Source: a virus
Reading direction: 5' to 3' (one strand)
Virus record (IMG/VR): IMGVR_UViG_3300037502_000652
Span: 1 to 36,332 of that record
Length of the DNA: 36,332 bases
Of this stretch, positions 14,018-20,536 are shown piece after piece. The notes beneath the pieces were generated by a model. That model was not told where the DNA came from. It worked only from the letters and a program-made list of their open reading frames with translations, and searched no databases. A program made the translations under genes and the position numbers. How positions within the stretch are numbered: position 1 is the first letter of the stretch; each line of letters opens with the position of its first letter.

Positions 14018-14244
14018 GTACAAAATCATTAGACGCATTAGGCGTTGCAATAACAAACGCAGGATACACATGGACACCTGAGATGCGGAGCGCCTACGAA
14101 AAAGGTATTCGTGAGAGTGAATGGGTTTGTCTGACGGATGAGGAAATTGAGGAATGCAAAATCAACGGCGGCTTACCACACGCTATCAATTGGAGGCTCT
14201 CGGTAAAGGTTATGGAAGCCAAACTCAAGGAGAAAAACACGTGA
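14014..14244 (+). CDS. Small helical protein, tandem copy B
   Basis: A 76-residue protein coupled by ATGA to copy A. It shares the SEWVCLTDEEI-type segment and an identical EAKLKEKNT ending with copy A, but has a different N-terminus. The shared end appears to be a duplicated cassette that supplies both the protein tail and the next ribosome site (CAAGGAGAAAAACAC). Function is unknown. Confidence 0.62.
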   Translation: MSTKSLDALGVAITNAGYTWTPEMRSAYEKGIRESEWVCLTDEEIEECKINGGLPHAINWRLSVKVMEAKLKEKNT

Positions 14245-14269
14245 CATCTCCCGTAATCATCGGTATAAT
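14241..14269 (+). promoter_or_regulatory. Internal sigma70 promoter
   Basis: GTGACA (5 of 6), a 17-base spacer and a perfect TATAAT (14264-14269). The expected start near 14276 gives a leader of about 27 bases to the ATG at 14303. It would boost transcription of the small genes and the DNA polymerase. Confidence 0.55.
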
Positions 14270-14306
14270 CGCATTTGTAGCATCCATCATCAGGGGATTG
14301 AAATGA
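14241..14306 (+). CDS. 21-residue hydrophobic microprotein (GTG start)
   Basis: The peptide MTSPVIIGIIAFVASIIRGL plus Lys is almost entirely one membrane span. A GTG start overlaps the preceding stop (GTGA) with AAGGAG upstream, and its own stop overlaps the next ATG (ATGA). However, a promoter (14241-14269) occupies the same bases, so the open frame may be incidental. Confidence 0.42.
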   Translation: MTSPVIIGIIAFVASIIRGLK

Positions 14307-14578
14307 TTGAGAATTGGTCATCAGCGAAGGTCAATGTTTATCTTGAAGAGAAAGATAAAGAGATTGACCAGTTGCATGAAGATGTTCGGATTTTGACAGA
14401 GCAGCGTGACGATGAAGAGGCACGAGTCAAGGTCTGTGTAAAGTTTCTGAGAGAACTGTTGCATCCTGAATACTTTGGATGGGCAGTGACTCAGGAAATC
14501 CGTGAGCAGGCAAGAAAAACCTTAATAAACATTGGAGAGTTTTATGAAACAGTCGGAAGTGAAACTAAAATTGGATAA
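14303..14578 (+). CDS. Coiled-coil protein
   Basis: A 91-residue protein. Residues about 8-45 (YLEEKDKEIDQLHEDVRILT) form a clear coiled coil, followed by a short helical segment ending near HPEYFGWAV. GGGGATTG is the ribosome site; coupling to the preceding frame is by ATGA. Similar proteins of unknown role are common in phage replication blocks. Confidence 0.65.
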   Translation: MIENWSSAKVNVYLEEKDKEIDQLHEDVRILTEQRDDEEARVKVCVKFLRELLHPEYFGWAVTQEIREQARKTLINIGEFYETVGSETKIG

Positions 14579-14801
14579 CTACATTGGCTTTGATGACGAG
14601 GGTTACCTGGAATGTTCAATCTTTCTAGGTAACGGTGATGACCCCATCGTCAATCAGAAGTTTTCGATGAAGGAAATCGTCAAAGAGTTTATTGATATTA
14701 GGTCTTCCTCAAAAGGTTTTGACAAGTTGTATGAGCAACAGCGTGACCTAGTCGTCAAGACGCTTGAGAAGTCAATAGAGGCGCTCAAAAAGGCAGCATG
14801 A
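14544..14801 (+). CDS. 85-residue protein, unknown
   Basis: The ATG at 14544 is chosen over an upstream in-frame TTG because TTGGAGAG lies directly before it. The protein is acidic, with a beta-like first half (GFDDEGYLECSIFLGNGDD) and a helical second half. It overlaps the preceding gene by 35 bases and the next by 4. No family is recognised. Confidence 0.62.
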   Translation: MKQSEVKLKLDNYIGFDDEGYLECSIFLGNGDDPIVNQKFSMKEIVKEFIDIRSSSKGFDKLYEQQRDLVVKTLEKSIEALKKAA

Positions 14802-14950
14802 GTGCTACCCTAATAGCGATCATAGGAGTCGTGTATGCGATTGTGGCTGCTGATTTACTTTGGCGTGGTAATGTTGGTCTTGGGATTGCTTTTGTTGGCT
14901 ATGCAATTGGGAATGTTGGACTCTATCTTGCTGCTAAGGTGAGCACATGA
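14798..14950 (+). CDS. Two-span small membrane protein
   Basis: A 50-residue protein with two hydrophobic segments (about 4-20 and 27-47) separated by LLWRGNVG. This type (short, two spans, WxxGN in the turn) is seen in many phage early operons. Overlap with both neighbours is ATGA. Membrane location is inferred; function unknown. Confidence 0.58.
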   Translation: MSATLIAIIGVVYAIVAADLLWRGNVGLGIAFVGYAIGNVGLYLAAKVST

Positions 14951-15066
14951 AAACCTATTGGATTCAGCAATTGGCACACCTGAACGCACAAAGTGCAGCC
15001 ATTTTCGTTCTATTTCTTTTAACTGTAGTTATCTTCGCACTATGGAGGTCTTATGCCGAAGGTTAG
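14947..15066 (+). CDS. 39-residue single-span membrane protein
   Basis: MKTYWIQQLAHLNAQSAAIF is followed by a hydrophobic span and WRSYAEG. Start is by ATGA coupling, and the TATGGAGG near its end is the ribosome site of the next gene. Function is unknown. Confidence 0.5.
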   Translation: MKTYWIQQLAHLNAQSAAIFVLFLLTVVIFALWRSYAEG

Positions 15067-15319
15067 TGGTGTCCCCTATGATGTTAAACTAGAGGGTTTT
15101 AAGGAATTTAATCCTTTGGATCACATCAAAACCAAAGAGCAATTGGATGAATATGTTGCTGGACTGAAAAGCAATTCTATTGAATTGACTGATGAACGGA
15201 TTCTGCAATTAGCAAAAGAGACAGGCGCATCAAAGGTCTTCGTTGCTGGCTATGCCATCTCTGGCGACAAGAAGATCATTGAGTTTGCTAGACTGATTGA
15301 ACAGGAACTGGCAAAATGA
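15053..15319 (+). CDS. 88-residue protein, unknown
   Basis: A mixed alpha/beta protein with strong GGAGG ribosome site. It has a helical centre (TKEQLDEYVAGLKSN) and ends RLIEQELAK. ATGA coupling to the next gene. No family is recognised. Confidence 0.64.
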   Translation: MPKVSGVPYDVKLEGFKEFNPLDHIKTKEQLDEYVAGLKSNSIELTDERILQLAKETGASKVFVAGYAISGDKKIIEFARLIEQELAK

Positions 15320-15522
15320 ACCCAGTCAGCGTATCGACAGTGCTCAATAAGAGTGGTGTAATGACGATGTATGTATTGATGGATGACGGTACTATTCTGA
15401 AAAAGGCAGAAGATGAAAACCGATGGTCAGAGGCGGGTAGTATTCCTGGACATAGAAACGACAACGGATCACAGCCAGATCCATCTGTGCGTAACAAAGG
15501 ATCAAAGAAGCGGAGTAGTTGA
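15316..15522 (+). CDS. Small protein overlapping the polymerase start
   Basis: A 68-residue frame coupled by ATGA to the previous gene. The first half (MYVLMDDGTILKKAEDENRW) looks like a real protein. The second half lies over the first 110 bases of the DNA polymerase gene in another frame and is rich in Arg, Ser, Asn and Gly. Either a true long overlap or a frame whose translation mainly feeds the polymerase start. Confidence 0.45.
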   Translation: MNPVSVSTVLNKSGVMTMYVLMDDGTILKKAEDENRWSEAGSIPGHRNDNGSQPDPSVRNKGSKKRSS

Positions 15523-17080
15523 ATGTCATCGCAAGGCAGAAACTTTATTAAAAACATTAGAGGACAAACCTTTACTGGTGGCGCACAACGGAATCTTCTT
15601 CGACTTCCCGATATTGAACAGGCTATGGAATACGAAGATAGTTCCATCGATGTGCATCGATACCCTAGTCATGTCAAGGCTGATGAATCCAAACCGAGAA
15701 AACGGTCACAGCCTCGCAGCGTGGGCAACAAGTCTAGGAACAGAAAAGATTGACTTCAAAGACTTTGATAGTGGGTGGTCACAAGAGATGCAAGACTATT
15801 GCGTCCGTGATGTTGAGGTGCTGGAAAAAGTCTACAACGCTTTATTAAAGGAGAAAGATCAATATGGATTCTCGCAAGACTCCATCGAACTTGAGCACCA
15901 AGTCGCAGTCATCATTTCTAAACAGGAGCGCAATGGTTTTAGATTCGATCTGCCTAACGCTATGGTGCTTCTGGCAGGACTTAAAGATAAAATGGTATCA
16001 ATTGAGACATCCTTACAGTTCATCTTTCCTCCTATCATCACCGAGCGAATTAGTGAAAAAACAGGAAAGAGACTCAAAGATGATGTCGAAGTCTTTAACC
16101 CAGGCTCGCGGCAGCAAATCGCCAAGCGGCTCCAAGAAAAAGGTTGGAAGCCCACAAAGAAAACCGAAAAAGGCCAAGTGATTGTCGATGAATCTACACT
16201 GGCGGGAGTTGATATACCAGAAGCAAGAGCCATTGCCGAATACCTACTCATTCAGAAAAGGGTGGCTATGGTTGAGTCATGGATTGAGAGTGTATCTGAC
16301 GACAACAGGATTCACGGTAAGGTCATCACCAACGGAGCAGTCACAGGCAGAATGACACATAGCACGCCTAATATGGCTCAGGTGCCATCGGTAGGCTCAG
16401 AGTATGGCCCTGAGTGTCGAAGCCTCTTCACGGTTGAGAAAGGCTATAAACTGGTTGGCTGTGACGCTGCATCGCTAGAGTTAAGAATGCTGGCACACTA
16501 CATGAAGGATGAGCAATATGCTAAAGAAATCGTTGAGGGTGACATCCATACAAAAAACCAGACTGCGGCAGGTCTTGAAACTAGGGCGCAAGCCAAGACA
16601 TTCATTTACGCTCTGCTCTATGGCGCAGGGCCTGCCAAGATCGGGAAAATTGTTGGTGGTTCGGCAGCGCATGGTCAGAAACTCATCGATACTTTTCTTC
16701 GGAACACGCCAAGTCTCAAAAGACTTCGAGACAAGGTTGAGAAGTTATCGGTACAAGGATCGCTACCAGGTCTTGACGGTAGGAGACTATTCATTCGTTC
16801 CTCACACGCAGCACTTAACACGCTGCTGCAGGGTGCTGGTGCGATAGTGATGAAGAAGGCTCTTGTGTTGTTGGATGAGCAACTTAGACGGAACAAGTTA
16901 GATGCTAAGTTCGTAGTCAATGTGCATGATGAGTTCCAGTTAGAAGTTAAGGAAGAACACGCACAAAGAGTAGGGGAATTAGCGGTTGACAGCATCCGCA
17001 AATCTGGTGTAGTATTAGGACTGCGGTGTCCCCTTGACGGGGAATACAAAATAGGGGACAATTGGTGTCAAACGCATTAA
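15413..17080 (+). CDS. polA: DNA polymerase, family A (with 3'-5' exonuclease domain)
   Basis: A 555-residue replicative polymerase. The exonuclease domain has VVFLDIETT (D13, E15), AHNGIFFDFPIL and YCVRDVEVL. Polymerase motif A is GCDAASLELRML (D351), motif B R391-K395-Y399-Y403G404, and motif C VHDEFQLEV (H505, D506, E507). All catalytic residues are present. It is shorter than T7 gp5 (704), so the thioredoxin-binding insertion is probably absent. Y399 aligns with E. coli Pol I F762, i.e. the Tyr762 class. GAAAAAGGC precedes the ATG. It works with the primase-helicase and SSB nearby. Confidence 0.94.
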   Translation: MKTDGQRRVVFLDIETTTDHSQIHLCVTKDQRSGVVECHRKAETLLKTLEDKPLLVAHNGIFFDFPILNRLWNTKIVPSMCIDTLVMSRLMNPNRENGHSLAAWATSLGTEKIDFKDFDSGWSQEMQDYCVRDVEVLEKVYNALLKEKDQYGFSQDSIELEHQVAVIISKQERNGFRFDLPNAMVLLAGLKDKMVSIETSLQFIFPPIITERISEKTGKRLKDDVEVFNPGSRQQIAKRLQEKGWKPTKKTEKGQVIVDESTLAGVDIPEARAIAEYLLIQKRVAMVESWIESVSDDNRIHGKVITNGAVTGRMTHSTPNMAQVPSVGSEYGPECRSLFTVEKGYKLVGCDAASLELRMLAHYMKDEQYAKEIVEGDIHTKNQTAAGLETRAQAKTFIYALLYGAGPAKIGKIVGGSAAHGQKLIDTFLRNTPSLKRLRDKVEKLSVQGSLPGLDGRRLFIRSSHAALNTLLQGAGAIVMKKALVLLDEQLRRNKLDAKFVVNVHDEFQLEVKEEHAQRVGELAVDSIRKSGVVLGLRCPLDGEYKIGDNWCQTH

Positions 17081-17265
17081 CAGAGTTTGAAGACTTGGGA
17101 GATCCTGAGTCTGCTATATTTATTGCCGTGATCGATGGCGCAGTCCATATTGCTTACTCAAAGGACTTAGCCGCCGACTTCGACAATATGCTTGACATTT
17201 TGGAAACAGCCGCTAAAATGGTGTTATCTGCCACTGCGGATGAGTCTAAACAACTAATTCATTGA
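17065..17265 (+). CDS. 66-residue protein after DNA polymerase
   Basis: The GTG at 17065 is preferred (GGGGA 7 bases upstream); a TTG one codon earlier is the alternative. The protein is acidic (ALTEFEDLGDPESAIFIAVI start) with a helical C-terminal half. It overlaps the polymerase end by 16 bases. No family is recognised. Confidence 0.58.
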   Translation: MSNALTEFEDLGDPESAIFIAVIDGAVHIAYSKDLAADFDNMLDILETAAKMVLSATADESKQLIH

Positions 17266-17282
17266 CCTTAAAGGAGAATCAA

Positions 17283-17696
17283 ATGAATGACGTAGCAAAG
17301 CCAGTAAAAGTAAAAGCCACGATTATGTGGTGCTTTCATAATAAGCCTAACGAGATGTCTAACAAGTTCCAAGTGGACCTGTGTAACCTGTCAGACAACG
17401 CAGTTAAGGCTTTAGAGTCGTTGGGTCTGGAAGTGCGTAAGCGTGAAGACAAGCCAGAGAAAGGCTTTTATATCACCTGCAAGAGCACTGTCCCGATGAA
17501 GGTATTCGATGCCAGTGGTGGTGATTTAAGCACAGTCGCTATTGGTAACGGATCTACGGCGACAGCCGTGGTTGGTGCTTACGAGTGGTCTTGGAAAAAC
17601 AAGAAAGGCGTTTCTCCATCCATGACTAAGTTAGTAGTAGATAGTTTGGTGGCCTATGAAGCAGACGCTGAAGAAGCCGAAGAAGAAGTGCTGTAA
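17283..17696 (+). CDS. Single-stranded DNA-binding protein (gp2.5-like)
   Basis: A 137-residue protein; ATG chosen for AAGGAG at proper spacing. The body is beta-rich, with VAIGNGSTATAVVGAYEWSW near residues 85-105, a pattern of phage ssDNA-binding proteins. It ends in a strongly acidic tail (EADAEEAEEEVL), the hallmark of gp2.5 and other SSBs, used to contact polymerase and helicase. It lies between polymerase and exonuclease genes. Family is inferred from pattern and tail. Confidence 0.75.
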   Translation: MNDVAKPVKVKATIMWCFHNKPNEMSNKFQVDLCNLSDNAVKALESLGLEVRKREDKPEKGFYITCKSTVPMKVFDASGGDLSTVAIGNGSTATAVVGAYEWSWKNKKGVSPSMTKLVVDSLVAYEADAEEAEEEVL

Positions 17697-17716
17697 ACAT
17701 AACCGAAAGGACAATT

Positions 17717-17875
17717 ATGTACGTTATTAAATTTAATGGTAAGAAGTTATCGCTGAAGTCTCTAAGTGGTTTCAAAAACTACGAAGCAGCACGAAACGCT
17801 CTTCGTAAGTATCTTCGTGCTAAAGGACTGAGCCGTATTCACGGACAACTCGGTTACGCTATCGCACGAGTTTAA
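17717..17875 (+). CDS. 52-residue basic protein
   Basis: MYVIKFNGKKLSLKSLSGFK start, then a helix with many Arg and Lys (YEAARNALRKYLRAKG). GAAAGGA is the ribosome site. It lies between the SSB and exonuclease genes, whose GTG starts 3 bases after this stop. Basic character suggests nucleic-acid binding; function is unknown. Confidence 0.6.
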   Translation: MYVIKFNGKKLSLKSLSGFKNYEAARNALRKYLRAKGLSRIHGQLGYAIARV

Positions 17876-17878
17876 TCA

Positions 17879-18556
17879 GTGATCGCACTTGTTGATGGCG
17901 ATATTATCGCCCATATCATCGCTCATGGTTGCGAGGACTATGACGATAAGACCGCTATCAGCAAGTGCTCTGAATATCTTGAAGACCTTGTCTATATTCA
18001 TGCTGGTTGTGACGATGCTGATGGTTGGCTTACAGGCTATCAGAACTTTCGTATCCCAATAGCAAAGACCAAGCCCTACAAAGGCAACAGAACGCAAGAG
18101 AAACCTAAGCACCTAGACTTAATTAGGACCTACCTAAATAGTGCTTGGAAGTTTTCGATAGAGCAGTATCAGGAGGCTGACGATGCCATCGGTATCGCTG
18201 CCTATGAGTTAGACCCAGAAGACTATGTTATCTGCACCACTGACAAGGATCTGAATATGATCCGTGGCTGGCACTACAACATGAAGCGCAATGAGAAGTT
18301 TTGGGTGGATGAAGACGACACGCTGTACAGTTTCTACACACAAGTGCTCACTGGAGATCGTGTAGACAATGTGCCTGGATTGAAAGGCATTGGCCCAAAG
18401 AAGGCAGAGAAGATTCTAAAAGGCTGTAAAACAGAATACGAGATGTACGATGCAGTGCTGAAGGCGTACGACAACGATGAAACCTACTTAACGGAGCAGG
18501 CACAATTATTATGGATACGAAGAAAACCAAATCAGGTTTGGAAAAAGCCCCGATAG
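17879..18556 (+). CDS. 5'-3' exonuclease (FEN-like, T7 gp6 type)
   Basis: A 225-residue nuclease. Metal-binding residues are seen in MIALVDGDIIAH (D6, D8), YQEADDAIGIAA (about 96-107) and CTTDKDLNMI (about 118-127). A helix-hairpin-helix occurs in TGDRVDNVPGLKGIGPKKAE. It would remove primers and degrade host DNA. The GTG start at 17879 lies 3 bases after the preceding stop with little ribosome site, so it probably depends on re-initiation. T7 gp6 is somewhat longer (300). Confidence 0.88.
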   Translation: MIALVDGDIIAHIIAHGCEDYDDKTAISKCSEYLEDLVYIHAGCDDADGWLTGYQNFRIPIAKTKPYKGNRTQEKPKHLDLIRTYLNSAWKFSIEQYQEADDAIGIAAYELDPEDYVICTTDKDLNMIRGWHYNMKRNEKFWVDEDDTLYSFYTQVLTGDRVDNVPGLKGIGPKKAEKILKGCKTEYEMYDAVLKAYDNDETYLTEQAQLLWIRRKPNQVWKKPR

Positions 18557-18849
18557 TTTACATTGAATGGGTTGACGCAGTCGCAGATGCAGGGTGGCAG
18601 GAAGGGACAAAAACAGAGATCCACAAGTGTTACACGCTTGGCTGGATTGTGTCAGAAGCAGACGATGCGATCTGCGTTGCGAACACAGTCAGCATGGACT
18701 CCAGTAACGCAAGGATGCACATACCGAAGTCGTGGATCAAAACAAGAAAGGAAGTCAACATTGAAACCATCCTCAGCGAAGGCAAAAGGCCGAGTGCTAC
18801 AGCAGGCCGTAAGGGACCTAATAATCGCAAAGTTCGGACTGGAGCCTGA
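18511..18849 (+). CDS. Conserved phage protein of unknown function
   Basis: A 112-residue protein overlapping the exonuclease end by 46 bases. The section IVYIEWVDAVADAGWQE, then CYTLGWIVSEADDAICVANT and MHIPKSWI, resembles a common small phage family with an N-terminal beta sheet. Its last 89 bases overlap the nuclease gene that begins at 18761. GCAGGCAC-type spacing before ATG is weak. Function is not known. Confidence 0.65.
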   Translation: MDTKKTKSGLEKAPIVYIEWVDAVADAGWQEGTKTEIHKCYTLGWIVSEADDAICVANTVSMDSSNARMHIPKSWIKTRKEVNIETILSEGKRPSATAGRKGPNNRKVRTGA

Positions 18850-19111
18850 TGATGTTCGTTCAGTTAGCATGGGCGTGTCGGGAGAAGACTTGCTTTTTAG
18901 TCCAGCAGCCAGACGGAAAGTACCAATCAGTGTGGAATGCAAGTCCAGAGCAAGTATCTCGGTATATGGACATTATCAGCAAGCAAAAGACAACTGTAGA
19001 GGATACGAACCAGTGCTCGTCATCAAGCAAAACAGAGATAAGCCCCTGGTTGTGGTAGACTGTGAATACTTCTTTGAACTACTTAGAAAGGTAAGCAATG
19101 ACAACTTATAG
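18761..19111 (+). CDS. PDDEXK-type nuclease, Holliday-junction resolvase-like (TTG start)
   Basis: A 116-residue protein. A TTG at 18761 is the likely start: AAAGGAAG lies 7 bases upstream, and the resulting MKPSSAKAKGR matches how this family begins. The core is SMGVSGEDLLFSP with D43, then PISVECKSR with E59-x-K61, the PDDEXK metal site, followed by a GHYQQAKDN helix. Its role is probably resolving branched DNA, as T7 gp3 does. It overlaps the gene upstream by 89 bases and the next by 14. The open frame extends to 18563, but that part is out-of-frame with the real gene there. Confidence 0.72.
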   Translation: MKPSSAKAKGRVLQQAVRDLIIAKFGLEPDDVRSVSMGVSGEDLLFSPAARRKVPISVECKSRASISVYGHYQQAKDNCRGYEPVLVIKQNRDKPLVVVDCEYFFELLRKVSNDNL

Positions 19112-19397
19112 ATTTATTTATGAAGGCCAAGAGCACGGTGACAGTTTCGACAGTCCGTTTCCATCAGAGACAGTCATTGAAGCACGGCACGACTTTGGTA
19201 GCGACCAGCCTTGGCATCCGATCCTGTGGCAGTTTTGCCGCTTCTTAGAGCACGTTGGCTTTGAAGGTGTGCGTCAGAAAGTTAAGATCGATGGCGACAT
19301 CAACGAGTGCCTGTTTCAGCGTTTCTACGATGAGCCACGCTATACAGAGGAAGATGTGCAGGAGTACTTCGATGCTCTAAATGAGGACAGCGAATGA
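19098..19397 (+). CDS. 99-residue acidic protein
   Basis: Begins MTTYRFIYEGQEHGDSFDSP, has HPILWQFCRFLEHVGFEG in the centre and an acidic end. AGAAAGGTAAG is the ribosome site, and the gene is ATGA-coupled to the next. No family is recognised. Confidence 0.66.
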   Translation: MTTYRFIYEGQEHGDSFDSPFPSETVIEARHDFGSDQPWHPILWQFCRFLEHVGFEGVRQKVKIDGDINECLFQRFYDEPRYTEEDVQEYFDALNEDSE

Positions 19398-20128
19398 AAC
19401 TACTGATGCTAGACATCGAAACAAGCCCCAACACTGCACACATCTGGGGCCTTCGTGACCAGTACATCAGTCCTGAGCATTTGCTGGAGTCATCCTATGT
19501 ACTGTGTTGGGCTGCTAAATGGTACGACAAGAAAGAGGTCATGTTTGACTCTGTGTTCAACACCAAGCAGCCAAAGGTGATGCTTCAGCGGATACATGAT
19601 CTGATCTCTGAGGCCGATGCTGTGTGTCACTACAACGGTACACGCTTCGACATCCCTGTGCTGAACAAAGAGTTTCTGTTGCATCACTTAGCGCCGCCAT
19701 CGCCGTATAAACAGATTGACTTGCTAAAGGTAGTTCGTAAAGAGTTCCGTTTTGCAAGCAATAAACTGGATCATATTGCACAGCGGCTTGGCCTTGGTCA
19801 GAAGACTGCACACGAAGGTTATCAGTTATGGGTTAAGTGCATGAATAAAGACCCTGTTGCGTGGAAAGTAATGGAAAAGTACAACAAGCAGGATGTTCTG
19901 CTGCTGGAGAAAGTCTATGATCGTCTGCTCCCTTGGATTAAGTCTCACCCTAATCATAACCTCTTCTCAGGTCGTGGTTGCCCCAACTGTGGAAGCCATC
20001 GACTGCAGAAACGTGGATTCACCTACACCACCACCGGAACCTTCCAAAGATTCCAGTGTACAGATTGTGGTTCCTGGTCCAAATCAACCAAAGCAATAAA
20101 GGAACACGCCAATGTCTCAGCAGCATAA
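19394..20128 (+). CDS. DEDD 3'-5' exonuclease-like protein with C-terminal zinc ribbon
   Basis: A 244-residue protein. The RNase H-like exonuclease core is MLDIETSPN (D7, E9), CHYNGTRFDIPVL (about 79-91) and YNKQDVLLLEKVY (about 163-175), the DEDDy pattern. A zinc ribbon follows, with C196/C199 and C222/C225 and aromatic residues between. It is distinct from the exonuclease domain in the DNA polymerase. The substrate is unknown; a role in DNA repair or end processing is inferred. Confidence 0.8.
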   Translation: MKLLMLDIETSPNTAHIWGLRDQYISPEHLLESSYVLCWAAKWYDKKEVMFDSVFNTKQPKVMLQRIHDLISEADAVCHYNGTRFDIPVLNKEFLLHHLAPPSPYKQIDLLKVVRKEFRFASNKLDHIAQRLGLGQKTAHEGYQLWVKCMNKDPVAWKVMEKYNKQDVLLLEKVYDRLLPWIKSHPNHNLFSGRGCPNCGSHRLQKRGFTYTTTGTFQRFQCTDCGSWSKSTKAIKEHANVSAA

Positions 20129-20363
20129 AACATTAGCAGACTATATTGCATCCAAGCAGATAGGAGGAACCCACTATAAAAGCGATATTCAGCCTTGGGA
20201 TGTGTTTCTCGATTGGGGATTAGATCCTTGGTTGTGTAATGTAGTAAAATATGTGCAACGGCATCACAAGAAAAATGGTTTAGAGGACTTGCAGAAGGCT
20301 TTACACTATCTTGAGTTTGCAGTAGCGAATTATGATCGTATTAAAGAAGTGTATTATAAGTAG
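20112..20363 (+). CDS. DUF3310 protein
   Basis: An 83-residue protein with QIGGTHYKSDIQPWDVFLDW and VVKYVQRHHKKNGLEDLQKA, the signature of DUF3310 (nucleotide-kinase-like in older annotations). It overlaps the exonuclease gene by 17 bases. Such proteins often occur near nucleotide metabolism genes; the reductase lies 165 bases downstream. Activity is not established. Confidence 0.86.
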   Translation: MSQQHKTLADYIASKQIGGTHYKSDIQPWDVFLDWGLDPWLCNVVKYVQRHHKKNGLEDLQKALHYLEFAVANYDRIKEVYYK

Positions 20364-20377
20364 GGGAGGTATTAAAG

Positions 20378-20536
20378 ATGTCGTTGACGCTGCGGGATAT
20401 AATGGAAAGGATGGCTAAACTTGACGAGATAACACTACTGGAGGTACTAGATATATCATCAGAAGAGATTATTGAGAGGTTTGCTGATAAGATTGAAGAT
20501 AAGTTTGAAGAACTGGAGATTGATTTAGATGACTAA
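20378..20536 (+). CDS. 52-residue conserved acidic protein
   Basis: MSLTLRDIMERMAKLDEITL start, followed by LEVLDISSEEIIERFADKIE and an acidic end. This is a well-known type of tiny phage protein (helical, starts with LRDI-E-M--LDE). GGGGAGG is a strong ribosome site, and it overlaps the reductase start by 8 bases. Function unknown; co-translation with the reductase is likely. Confidence 0.75.
   Translation: MSLTLRDIMERMAKLDEITLLEVLDISSEEIIERFADKIEDKFEELEIDLDD

Noticed and set aside
18563-18760. N-terminal extension of the PDDEXK nuclease
   Set aside because: This part is the shadow frame of the 112-residue gene; composition is Arg/Ser/Gln-rich and unlike the family, and a better ribosome site exists before the TTG at 18761.
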